From: Gammaproteobacteria bacterium
GTDB lineage: Bacteria; Pseudomonadota; Gammaproteobacteria; Steroidobacterales; Woeseiaceae
Assembly (NCBI GenBank): GCA_029884455.1
Contig: JAOUHU010000027.1
Coordinates: 1-38,737 of the forward strand
Reading direction: 5' to 3'
DNA: 38,737 nucleotides
Shown: positions 1 to 7,320 of the stretch, piece after piece
Numbering within the stretch: position 1 is the first letter of the stretch
Layout of the letters: every line of letters begins with the position of its first letter
Made by a program: the position numbers and the translations under genes
The notes under the pieces: generated by a model
What the model was told of the DNA's origin: nothing
Seen by the model: the letters and a program-made list of their open reading frames with translations, nothing else
Databases searched by the model: none

Positions 1-24
1 ACGACAAATAAACGACCGAAACTG

Positions 25-930
25 TTACCCGACACGCTGGATACCCGCTAATTCTTCTTTGGTCAGCAAAAAAACGCCCGAACCGCCATGCTCAAACTCC
101 GGCCAGGTAAATGCAACACCCGGGTAGCGATTTTCGAGCGCGTCCTGGCTATTGCCGACTTCACAGATCAGGACGCCACCGTCATTCAGAAAGCGCGAGG
201 CATGATGCAGGATCACATTGACCGAATCCAGACCGTCGTCACCGGCGGCCAGCCCAAGCGCCGGCTCATGCAGAAACTCCTCCGGCCGTGCCTGCATATC
301 GGCTCGGTCAACGTAGGGCGGATTGCTGACGATCAGGTCGTAGCGACGACCCTCCAGCGCCGTGAAGAAATCGGATTGCAGCAGCCGCACCCGGTCAGCC
401 AGTTCGTGGCGCCGCACATTGATCGCAGCGACCTCAAGCGCCGCAACCGAAATATCCACGGCATCCACTCGTGCCTGGGGCAATGCCGCGGCGATTGCTA
501 TGGCTATGCAGCCACTGCCGGTACCAAGGTCAACAACATCACGCACAGCATCGGCCGCCAGCCAGGGCGAGAATCGGGCCGCGATCAATTCCGCGATTGG
601 CGAGCGCGGCACCAGTACTCGCTCATCGACATAGAACTCAAGCCCGGCGAACCACGCCTGGCGTAGCAGGTAGGCAAGCGGCACGCGGTCCTCGATGCGG
701 CGCGCGGCAAGCGCCTCGATGCGGGTACGTTGTTCCGGCGTCACGATCCGCCGATAGATTGACACCGCATCACTATGCACCAGCCCAAGTTCTGCGAACA
801 CCAGCCAGGCGGCCTCGTCGAACGCGTTGTCCGTACCATGCCCGTAGTGCAGGCTGGCCGCCGTAAAACGGTCGCCGATCAGGCTGATCAGGCGCTCGAC
901 GGTGAATACTGTGTGGCTTTGGTTCTTCAT
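25..930 (-). CDS. prmB: Ribosomal protein L3 N5-glutamine methyltransferase
   Basis: A SAM-dependent methyltransferase of 301 aa that by family modifies a glutamine of ribosomal protein L3. Seen: the SAM-binding stretch [12 protein letters not shown], the signature NPPY within IVSNPPYVD that holds the substrate glutamine, and the PrmB-typical [18 protein letters not shown] segment. The [10 protein letters not shown] stretch near the N-terminus separates PrmB from PrmC. The frame stays open upstream to 1050. I chose the ATG at 928-930 because similarity to the E. coli protein begins about there and the upstream residues look like non-coding translation. No good Shine-Dalgarno sequence is visible. 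It is divergent from the SCO gene with only 18 bp between the two start codons. Confidence 0.93.
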   Translation of the reverse strand: MKNQSHTVFTVERLISLIGDRFTAASLHYGHGTDNAFDEAAWLVFAELGLVHSDAVSIYRRIVTPEQRTRIEALAARRIEDRVPLAYLLRQAWFAGLEFYVDERVLVPRSPIAELIAARFSPWLAADAVRDVVDLGTGSGCIAIAIAAALPQARVDAVDISVAALEVAAINVRRHELADRVRLLQSDFFTALEGRRYDLIVSNPPYVDRADMQARPEEFLHEPALGLAAGDDGLDSVNVILHHASRFLNDGGVLICEVGNSQDALENRYPGVAFTWPEFEHGGSGVFLLTKEELAGIQRVG

Positions 931-948
931 ATATAAGGAGTGTGTATC

Positions 949-1572
949 ATGCGCCGCATGGACTCGAGAAAATATTTCATCGCAGCAACGGCGATCGCGG
1001 CGATCGCAACCGGCGGCTGGCTGTCCTGGCAGCTCATGCAAACACCGCAAGCACTGTTGGCCGCGACGCTATTGCCGGCCCCGGCGGAACTGGCGGAGTT
1101 TTCGCTCACTGACCAGCACGGTACAGAATTTTCCCGCGACAGTTTCAAGGGGCACTGGAACCTCGTGTTTTTTGGCTTTACGCACTGCCCCGACATCTGT
1201 CCGCTGACGCTCCAGGTACTCGCCGACGCACGCCGGCAAATGCAGGAAAAAGGGCTGGATGTGTTGCCGCGAATCGTATTGGTCAGTGTCGATCCTGAGC
1301 GCGACTCGCCCGAGGTCCTTGGACGCTATGTCAGCCATTTCGGTGACGGCACAGTTGGCCTGACTGGGGAAATGGAGCAGTTGCGCAGCCTGACTACAAA
1401 ACTCGGTATCTATTTCGAAAAGTCCGGTATCGACGGCGACAACTATACAGTCGATCATTCCGCGGTAATCATCGTGATCGACCCGGACGGAAAATTCAGC
1501 GCCCTGTTCAGCGCACCGCATGAAGCCGGCAACATTGCGCATGATGCATCCCTTTTTATGTCGAGATTCTGA
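949..1572 (+). CDS. SCO1/SenC family copper chaperone/thiol oxidoreductase
   Basis: A 207-aa membrane-anchored thioredoxin-fold protein of the SCO family, which supports CuA-site assembly of cytochrome c oxidase. Seen: an N-terminal hydrophobic anchor (about residues 10-28), the copper-binding CPDIC motif with Cys80 and Cys84, and the conserved distal His170 in VDHSAV. The start is ATG 949, preceded by AAGGAG at 935-940 with 8-base spacing. A GTG at 940 and an ATG at 958 are in frame, but the first overlaps the ribosome-binding site. The stop overlaps the next start by one base (TGATG). With the adjacent PCu(A)C gene it forms a standard periplasmic copper-delivery pair. Family assignment is secure; the exact oxidase client is inferred. 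Confidence 0.93.
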   Translation: MRRMDSRKYFIAATAIAAIATGGWLSWQLMQTPQALLAATLLPAPAELAEFSLTDQHGTEFSRDSFKGHWNLVFFGFTHCPDICPLTLQVLADARRQMQEKGLDVLPRIVLVSVDPERDSPEVLGRYVSHFGDGTVGLTGEMEQLRSLTTKLGIYFEKSGIDGDNYTVDHSAVIIVIDPDGKFSALFSAPHEAGNIAHDASLFMSRF

Positions 1573-1982
1573 TGCTGCGGATCCTGCTGTTGTGCGCTTG
1601 TGCCACTGTCGCCGCCTGCGGCGGTCAGCAAGCATCTTTGGTTGTCGAAGACCTCGTGCTTACGCGCCCGATAACGGGTTCCGCTATGGGCGCCGGATAT
1701 TTCACTTTGCACAATAGGAGCGGGCAGTTAATCCGTATCGACCGGATCAGCAGCCCGGACCTTGCCGGCGTCGCCATGCATGAATCGATCCTGCAAGACG
1801 GCATCGCGCGCATGGTCGAATTGCAGGATATTGCTGTGGCGCCGCATTCATCAGTCGTTTTCGAGGCGGGCGGCAAACACCTGATGCTGAACTATGCGGC
1901 AACAAGGCCGGGGGTGGTGACTCTGCAATTCTTCGCTGGCCCAGCAATGCTGTTGTCGGTTCAAGTAAACACCTTGGAATAA
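1572..1982 (+). CDS. PCu(A)C family periplasmic copper chaperone lipoprotein
   Basis: A 136-aa DUF461/PCu(A)C protein that binds Cu(I) in the periplasm and passes it, with SCO, to the CuA centre of oxidase subunit II. The family motif H(M)X10MX21HXM is complete: Met69-His70, Met81, His103 and Met105, with exactly 10 and 21 residues between ligands. The N-terminus is a short hydrophobic signal ending in a lipobox-like VAAC with Cys16 followed by Gly. It is therefore probably a lipoprotein rather than a soluble secreted form. It overlaps sco by one base and lies 6 bases before psd, so it is very likely cotranscribed. Confidence 0.92.
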   Translation: MLRILLLCACATVAACGGQQASLVVEDLVLTRPITGSAMGAGYFTLHNRSGQLIRIDRISSPDLAGVAMHESILQDGIARMVELQDIAVAPHSSVVFEAGGKHLMLNYAATRPGVVTLQFFAGPAMLLSVQVNTLE

Positions 1983-1988
1983 CAGCAC

Positions 1989-2858
1989 ATGCTTGCACGC
2001 CTGTTTGCCTATGTTCAGTTAGTGTTACCAAAATTCTGGCTGACCGCCGTCGTCTACCGGATGGCGCGGATTCGGCATGTCGCTATCAAGAATTTTCTCA
2101 TCACCCGGTTCGTACGCCTGTTTGACATTGATACCGGTGACATAAAGCTGGTATTGCCAAACGACTTCGCAACTTTCAATGACTTCTTCATCAGGGAATT
2201 GCGCGAAGGTGCACGACCTGTCGATGCATCGTCAGCAGCAATCGTATCGCCTGCTGATGGCACGATCAGCCAGGCCGGACACTTGCGCGGCGGAGCGCTG
2301 TTGCAGGCAAAGGGAATCGAATATTCGCTCGATGATTTGTTCGCCAGCAACATCGATGATGCGCGCGTATTCGACAACGGTTGTTTCGCCACGATTTACC
2401 TCGCACCTTATAATTACCACCGTGTGCATGCACCACTGGCAGCGGAACTTGTGTCGGCGAGCTATGTGCCCGGCGAGCTTTTCAGCGTCAACGTTGCCAC
2501 TGCGGCAAATATTCGCGGCCTGTTCCGCCGCAATGAGCGACTGATCCTGAACTTTCTAACCCAGCATGGGCCGGCAGCGCTGATTTTCGTCGGTGCACTC
2601 AATGTCGGCAGCATCAGCACGCCGTGGACCGGTGAGTTGCGGCCGCGCCACGCGGGCGGAATCGAAACCATTGATCTGGGCAGTGAAAAGATCCTCGTCC
2701 ACAAGGGTGATCTGCTGGGCTGGTTCAACATGGGTTCCACCGTCATCCTGCTATTGCCTGGCGAGCTGTGCGAATGGCGTGCCGGGCTGTGCGCTGGCGC
2801 GACCGTACGCATGGGAGAGGCTATCGGTACGCTTCGGCGCCTGGCGACGGAGGCCTAG
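1989..2858 (+). CDS. psd: Phosphatidylserine decarboxylase proenzyme
   Basis: Makes phosphatidylethanolamine from phosphatidylserine at the inner membrane; 289 aa. Seen: the triad that self-cleaves the proenzyme, Asp90 in SPADGTIS, His147 in YHRVHAP, and Ser250 in the NMGST cleavage site, where the pyruvoyl group forms. The family usually has LGST; here the residue before GST is Met, a minor substitution. Length matches the bacterial type I enzyme. It starts 6 bases after the copper chaperone and ends one base before epmA, so translation is probably coupled along this run. Confidence 0.95.
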   Translation: MLARLFAYVQLVLPKFWLTAVVYRMARIRHVAIKNFLITRFVRLFDIDTGDIKLVLPNDFATFNDFFIRELREGARPVDASSAAIVSPADGTISQAGHLRGGALLQAKGIEYSLDDLFASNIDDARVFDNGCFATIYLAPYNYHRVHAPLAAELVSASYVPGELFSVNVATAANIRGLFRRNERLILNFLTQHGPAALIFVGALNVGSISTPWTGELRPRHAGGIETIDLGSEKILVHKGDLLGWFNMGSTVILLLPGELCEWRAGLCAGATVRMGEAIGTLRRLATEA

Positions 2859-2859
2859 C

Positions 2860-3828
2860 ATGCCGAACTGGCGACCGACTTCGCCCGCTGCGGTTGCGCG
2901 CCGTCGTGCTGCCATGCTGGAACGCGTGCGCGGCTACTTCGCTGCGCGCGACGTACTCGCTGTCGACACACCCGCGCTGAGTGCGTGGACCTGCACGGAC
3001 CCGCATATCGAGAGCATCGCGGCGCAGCGGATCGAGGCGTCGACGGACTACCTGCAAACTTCTCCCGAATCCGCCATGAAGTGCCTGCTCGCTGCCGGTT
3101 ATCCGGACATCTACTCCATCAGTCGCGTGTTCCGGGCTGGCGAACAGGGCCCCCGCCACTTGCCGGAATTCACGCTGCTGGAATGGTATCGACTTGGTTT
3201 TGACCTCGCCGAGATGGTTGCCGACACGACTGCGTTAATTGCGCACTGCCTGATGCAGCCGGAACTCGAGCAGCAAGTCGAGATCCTGAACTACGCGGAT
3301 ATTTTCCAACGGTTGCTCGGCGTTAACGTGTTCACTGCCGGTATCGATGAGCTCGCCGCAGCGGCAGATGCCGATCGGTCATTGCGCACTGCCCTGGGAA
3401 ACGATCGAGATGCCTGGCTCGACCTGCTGCTGGCGACGCGCATTGCGAACGCGTTTGCGCCGACCCGCCTGACGGTCCTGCGCCATTACCCTCGCAGCCA
3501 GGCCGCGCTGGCGCGCCCCTGCCCTGTGGATGCGCGAGTTGCCGACCGCTTCGAGGTGTTTCGCGGCACATTGGAATTGGCCAATGGTTACGTGGAACTG
3601 GCCGATGCCACCGAACAACGCGCGCGCTTCGCGGCAGACAACGAGCGCCGGCAGCTCGCAGGCAGTCGGCCTGTGCAGGGGGATCCCTTGCTGCTCGCGG
3701 CGCTGGACAGCGGTTTGCCGGCCTGTGCCGGGGTCGCGGTCGGATTTGAGCGACTGCAAATGATTTACGAACAGGTCGATGACATTGCTAAAGTTGTCAC
3801 CTTTGCTGCCAGGAATGCCGATGCCTGA
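2860..3828 (+). CDS. epmA: Elongation factor P--(R)-beta-lysine ligase (EpmA)
   Basis: A 322-aa class II lysyl-tRNA-synthetase-like protein without an anticodon-binding domain. The family attaches beta-lysine to Lys34 of EF-P. Seen: motif 2 (SRVFRAGE followed by RHLPEFTLLEWYR) and motif 3 (GVAVGFERLQM) of class II synthetases, and a start at the catalytic domain itself. The frame is open upstream into psd, but the ATG at 2860, one base after the psd stop, gives the usual length. The substrate efp lies 1 kb downstream on the other strand. The partner EpmB, which makes beta-lysine, is not in this window. Confidence 0.94.
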   Translation: MPNWRPTSPAAVARRRAAMLERVRGYFAARDVLAVDTPALSAWTCTDPHIESIAAQRIEASTDYLQTSPESAMKCLLAAGYPDIYSISRVFRAGEQGPRHLPEFTLLEWYRLGFDLAEMVADTTALIAHCLMQPELEQQVEILNYADIFQRLLGVNVFTAGIDELAAAADADRSLRTALGNDRDAWLDLLLATRIANAFAPTRLTVLRHYPRSQAALARPCPVDARVADRFEVFRGTLELANGYVELADATEQRARFAADNERRQLAGSRPVQGDPLLLAALDSGLPACAGVAVGFERLQMIYEQVDDIAKVVTFAARNADA

Positions 3829-4294
3829 GGCCGACTACCCGATGTTACGCACACAGATGCTCGCCTTGCTGCGCGATGAAACCGATGCGCTGGCCAATGC
3901 CAGTAATTTTGTGGCGCTGTTGTTCCATGCGCTCGACGATGTCAATTGGCTGGGATTGTATGTACTGCGTGGCGACGAGTTGGTACTGGGTCCATTCCAG
4001 GGTCTACCCGCCTGCGTACGCATTCCGCTTGGCAAGGGCGTCTGCGGAACGGCTGCCGCCGGTCTCGTGACGCTGCGCATCGATGACGTGCACCAGTTCC
4101 CCGGTCACATTGTTTGCGATGCAGCCTCTCGATCCGAACTCGTGGTACCGCTGCAGGCGAATGGAAAACTGCTCGGCGTACTCGATATCGACAGCCCGTC
4201 AGTGCGGCGATTCAGCGCAGCCGATCAAGCCGGAGTGGAAATGTTATGCGCCGCTTTTTGTAAACTGCAGGGCGCAAGGGCCGGCTTTATCTGA
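3821..4294 (+). CDS. msrC: Free methionine-(R)-sulfoxide reductase (GAF domain)
   Basis: A 157-aa single-GAF-domain enzyme that reduces free Met-R-sulfoxide. Cys65, Cys75 and Cys99 have the same 10- and 24-residue spacing as the three redox cysteines of the E. coli enzyme, within [15 protein letters not shown] and [11 protein letters not shown] 3821 is favoured because AGGA at 3811-3814 lies 6 bases upstream. ATGs at 3815 and 3779 are also in frame. It overlaps the end of epmA by 8 bases, and its end overlaps the end of the convergent efp by 8 bases. Confidence 0.92.
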   Translation: MPEADYPMLRTQMLALLRDETDALANASNFVALLFHALDDVNWLGLYVLRGDELVLGPFQGLPACVRIPLGKGVCGTAAAGLVTLRIDDVHQFPGHIVCDAASRSELVVPLQANGKLLGVLDIDSPSVRRFSAADQAGVEMLCAAFCKLQGARAGFI

Positions 4295-4853
4295 CGCGCG
4301 ATACGTATTCGCGGGTGCGGGTGTCCACTTTTATTACATCGCCCTGGTCGATGAACAGTGGCACGCGCACGACGGCGCCGGTGGTGAGCTTCGCTGGTTT
4401 ACCGCCGCCACTGGCGGTATCACCTTTTACACCTGGATCGGTTTCAACAATCTCGAGTTCGACAAAATTCGGAGGCGCAACGACCAGCGGCGAATTATTC
4501 CAGAGAGTGACCTGGCAAATATCGCCGTCACTGATCCAGTCAGTTGTGTCGCTGACCGCTTTCGCATCGGCAGCGTACTGTTCGAAAGTATCCGGCACCA
4601 TGAAGTGCCAGAACTCGCCGTCGCTGTAAAGGTACTGCATGTCGGTGTCCATCACATCGGCTGCTTCGACGTTTTCCCCCGACTTGAACGTCTTGTCGAT
4701 AGTCTTGCCCGTTTTCAGATTGCGCAGGCGGACGCGGCTGAATGCCTGACCTTTGCCAGGTTTGACAAATTCGTTTTCGACAATCACACAGGGATCACTG
4801 TCGATAATGATCTTGAGACCTGAACGAAATTCGCTGGTATTGAAACTGGCCAT
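4287..4853 (-). CDS. efp: Translation elongation factor P
   Basis: 188 aa, the standard EF-P length. The factor rescues ribosomes stalled at polyproline. Seen: the modification loop VKPGKGQAF with Lys34 at the tip, the residue that EpmA beta-lysylates, and the C-terminal [10 protein letters not shown] signature. The frame extends upstream to 4913, but ATG 4851-4853 (MASF) matches the family start. A good minus-strand -10 (TATGAT, 4888-4893) lies about 35 bases upstream. The presence of Lys34 and epmA argues for the E. coli-type modification rather than rhamnosylation of an arginine. Confidence 0.97.
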   Translation of the reverse strand: MASFNTSEFRSGLKIIIDSDPCVIVENEFVKPGKGQAFSRVRLRNLKTGKTIDKTFKSGENVEAADVMDTDMQYLYSDGEFWHFMVPDTFEQYAADAKAVSDTTDWISDGDICQVTLWNNSPLVVAPPNFVELEIVETDPGVKGDTASGGGKPAKLTTGAVVRVPLFIDQGDVIKVDTRTREYVSRVR

Positions 4854-4887
4854 ATTTATTGCCCGCATCCCGGTTACGAGGGCAGCT

Positions 4888-4893
4888 ATCATA
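4888..4893 (-). promoter_or_regulatory. Possible -10 element for efp
   Basis: Read on the minus strand, GGGTATGAT gives a -10 hexamer TATGAT (5 of 6 to consensus). It would start transcription near 4881, about 28 bases before the efp ATG. No convincing -35 lies 16-18 bases upstream, so this rests on the -10 alone. Confidence 0.35.
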
Positions 4894-5083
4894 CCCGAGC
4901 CGCGAGCCGGCACCAGTCCCTTTCATACGTCGCAAAAAGCCCGCCAATCTGGCGAGAAACTTGATTCCCGTCACGTTTTTGACACTCGGAAATCCGCCGG
5001 AAATGGCGCCAATGCTAGACTCGGCTGTCTTTTACAGAATCCGGTGACCAGGAAAGGCGCCGGACTGGTCGCAGGGAACGCAT

Positions 5084-7192
5084 TTGAACGGACATCAAGG
5101 TATATCCATCGCCGTTTTGACCGAGAATCAGGACGATGTCGCGCTTATCAACAGCTCACTGCGCGATGGCGGCCATGCCGCCCGATGTCACTGGGTCCAT
5201 CGGCCCAGCCAGCTTGACGAAACCCTTGCCAGCGAACACATCGAACTGCTGGTTCTCAACTGCGATCGCTACCCTGATTCCATTCGCCAGGTCGTCAAGC
5301 AGAAAGACCGGTACAACCCCGAACTGCCGGTTATCGCCGTACTTGAGCTGGCCGACGAAAGCAGCATCGAGAAAGCGATGCGCGATGGCGCCTGCGACTT
5401 GGTTTCGTTTCGCCTCAAGCGACGTTTGCAGTCCGTAGTAACGCGTGAACTGCGTGCATTGCGGGTCGAACGAGCGCTGAACTCGACGATTCATTCGGCA
5501 ACCGAGTACAAAAAGCAGTTAAAGGACTACATGCGGGCCTCGCCAACCGCGACGGCTCTTGTGCAGGAGGGCGTCATTACCGATGTCAATGCGGCATGGC
5601 TCAAGCTATTTCGTGCAGCCAGCAATGACGAAGCGGCCGGCCTGCCGCTGATGGACAATTTCAATCCCGAATCGCACGCCGCCATAAAAGGTGCGCTGAT
5701 CGCCGCTATTGAAGGAAAGTGGCAAAACGACGAGGTGCTGGTCGCGCGTTCACAAATTTCCAATGACGACTCGGATATTGTGCACCTCGAGTTGACCAAG
5801 TTTGTGTTTGACGATGGCCCGTGCGTCAAGGTCTGCGTATCGCCGCCCGCAAAACCGTCTCAAGAACCAACCAAGCTGGTTCACGATGCGCTAAAACGCG
5901 ATCCAACCACACTGTTTTACCACCGCATGCAGTTTCTCGAGCGTGTGAAAAAGCGCCTCGCCAGGAAGCCATCCTCTGGATTGCACGCGCTCGCGTATGT
6001 ACGCATCGACCACTTCGAAAAGGTTTGCCAGAATGTCGGCATCCTGAATTCCGACGAAGTGCTGGCACAGTTCGCCGAGCTGGTGCGGAAACGATTGCAT
6101 CCACGTGATGTCGCCGGGCGCTTTGAAGGCACGGCGCTGATGGTATTGCTTGAGCGCGGCAGCGCACGCGACGCGCAGGTCTGGGGCAAGCAGTTGTGCG
6201 AACACATTCGGAAACAGACATTTGACGTGGATGATCGCTCGACGCAACTGACCTGCACTGTCGGCGTATGCGCTGCCAACGAAACATTTGGGTCACTCGA
6301 GGACTTCGTCGCTGCGGCGGTAGCTGCGCACCGCAAGGGTAAAGAATCCGGCGGCAACTGCTCTGTCCTCAGCGAGGCAGGCGAAGAAGACACCAAGCAG
6401 AAGGAGTTCGATGCGATCTGGGTGCGGCACCTGCGATCCGCACTGATGGAGAACCGCTTCCGCCTGGCGCAATTGCCGATAGCCGGCCTGCGCAGTGATG
6501 GCATTGAAATGTATGACCTGCTGGTGCGTATGCTCGACGAGCAGGGCAACTCGGTGCTGCCATCCGAATTTCTGCCGGCTGCAGATCGAAATAACATGAT
6601 GAAAAATATTGATCGCTGGATGATCAAAAGCGCCATAAATTTTTGCATCAACTCGACTGCCGACCGGGTCTTTGTGCGTCTCTCCAGACAGTCCATACTC
6701 GACCCCACTACCGTCAACTGGATGGATAGCGAATTTGAACAATGTAAATTTGATTGCTCGCGACTGGTCATGCAGGTACCAGAATGCGACGCTGCCAAGC
6801 ACATCAAGCAAACGCGTGTGATCGTCAAACAACTGCGAAAAATGGGCATTGGCTTCGCGCTCGAACACTATGGTATTGACCAGGAAAAGTTCCAGATCCT
6901 CGACATTCTCAAGCCGGACTACATCAAGGTCGACGGCGAGCTGATGCACACACTGATAACTGACTCGAATATTCAAAGCAGCGTTGGCAAAATCGTCCGC
7001 GCCGCCGTCGAAAGAAATATCAAGACCATTGCCGAACGCGTCGAAAATGCAAACGCAATGGCCGTACTGTTTCAGCTCGGCCTGGATTTTATGCAGGGAC
7101 ATTATGTTCACGAACCCGAGGTGGTTCTGGAAGACGCCGACAGCGGTCGGCACGCACCGCTTGCGAATCTGGCGGCAGTGCGCGTTAACTGA
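5084..7192 (+). CDS. FimX-like degenerate GGDEF-EAL c-di-GMP receptor
   Basis: A 702-aa multidomain signalling protein. Domains in order: a receiver-like domain (about 8-130) in which the usual phospho-acceptor position appears to be Cys (NCDRYPD), a PAS-like region (about 150-260), a GGDEF fold (about 280-430), and an EAL fold (about 450-690). Both catalytic motifs are broken: GGDEF reads EGTAL at 348-352, and EAL reads DLL at 478-480. The DDFGxG loop is replaced by EHYGID. DYIKVDGELM and the ERVEN segment remain. P. aeruginosa FimX, a c-di-GMP receptor needed for type IV pilus assembly, has the same domain plan and similar decay. A fimV-like gene directly downstream fits. The start is TTG 5084 with AGGGA at 5073-5077. 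Domain calls are firm; FimX orthology is inferred. Confidence 0.8.
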   Translation: MNGHQGISIAVLTENQDDVALINSSLRDGGHAARCHWVHRPSQLDETLASEHIELLVLNCDRYPDSIRQVVKQKDRYNPELPVIAVLELADESSIEKAMRDGACDLVSFRLKRRLQSVVTRELRALRVERALNSTIHSATEYKKQLKDYMRASPTATALVQEGVITDVNAAWLKLFRAASNDEAAGLPLMDNFNPESHAAIKGALIAAIEGKWQNDEVLVARSQISNDDSDIVHLELTKFVFDDGPCVKVCVSPPAKPSQEPTKLVHDALKRDPTTLFYHRMQFLERVKKRLARKPSSGLHALAYVRIDHFEKVCQNVGILNSDEVLAQFAELVRKRLHPRDVAGRFEGTALMVLLERGSARDAQVWGKQLCEHIRKQTFDVDDRSTQLTCTVGVCAANETFGSLEDFVAAAVAAHRKGKESGGNCSVLSEAGEEDTKQKEFDAIWVRHLRSALMENRFRLAQLPIAGLRSDGIEMYDLLVRMLDEQGNSVLPSEFLPAADRNNMMKNIDRWMIKSAINFCINSTADRVFVRLSRQSILDPTTVNWMDSEFEQCKFDCSRLVMQVPECDAAKHIKQTRVIVKQLRKMGIGFALEHYGIDQEKFQILDILKPDYIKVDGELMHTLITDSNIQSSVGKIVRAAVERNIKTIAERVENANAMAVLFQLGLDFMQGHYVHEPEVVLEDADSGRHAPLANLAAVRVN

Positions 7193-7210
7193 TTGATTTG
7201 CTGCGCGGCA

Positions 7211-7232
7211 AAGTGTGACGGCGTTCACACTT
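7211..7232. promoter_or_regulatory. CRP/Vfr-type operator upstream of fimV
   Basis: A perfect inverted repeat, AAGTGTGA and TCACACTT, separated by six bases (CGGCGT). It contains TGTGA-N6-TCACA, the textbook core of cAMP-receptor-protein sites. It lies 18 bases after the fimX-like stop and 88 bases before the fimV start. A -10-like TATAAC with a poor -35 (TAGAAC) lies downstream, as expected for an activator-dependent promoter. A hairpin role in the transcript is possible, but no T-run follows. The regulator itself is not in the window. Confidence 0.65.
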
Positions 7233-7261
7233 CAAAGGTAGAACCACGCGCTAACGGTCGC

Positions 7262-7267
7262 TATAAC
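7262..7267 (+). promoter_or_regulatory. Possible -10 of fimV promoter
   Basis: TATAAC matches the -10 consensus at 5 of 6 positions. The sequence 17 bases upstream (TAGAAC, 7239-7244) is a weak -35. The centre of the CRP-type palindrome would be about 52 bases upstream of the predicted start near 7274, one helical turn from the classical -41.5 and -61.5 positions. The fimV GTG has GGAG at 7310-7313, seven bases upstream. Confidence 0.4.
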
Positions 7268-7320
7268 GCGCTCGCTAAACTGAACCAGTCGCAATGCCAG
7301 ATGCAGCACGGAGTTAGCCT

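Noticed and set aside
4979..4984. Perfect -35 hexamer TTGACA upstream of the FimX-like gene
   Set aside because: No acceptable -10 lies 16-18 bases downstream; the nearest TAGACT is 31 bases away.
5004..5016. Sigma54-like TGGC ... TGCT upstream of the FimX-like gene
   Set aside because: The GG and GC pairs are only 9 bases apart rather than the required 12, so it is not a -24/-12 promoter.
5917..7228. Two open frames of about 310 codons antisense to the FimX-like gene
   Set aside because: Low-complexity Ser/Arg-rich or unfamiliar translations opposite a gene with clear GGDEF/EAL structure.
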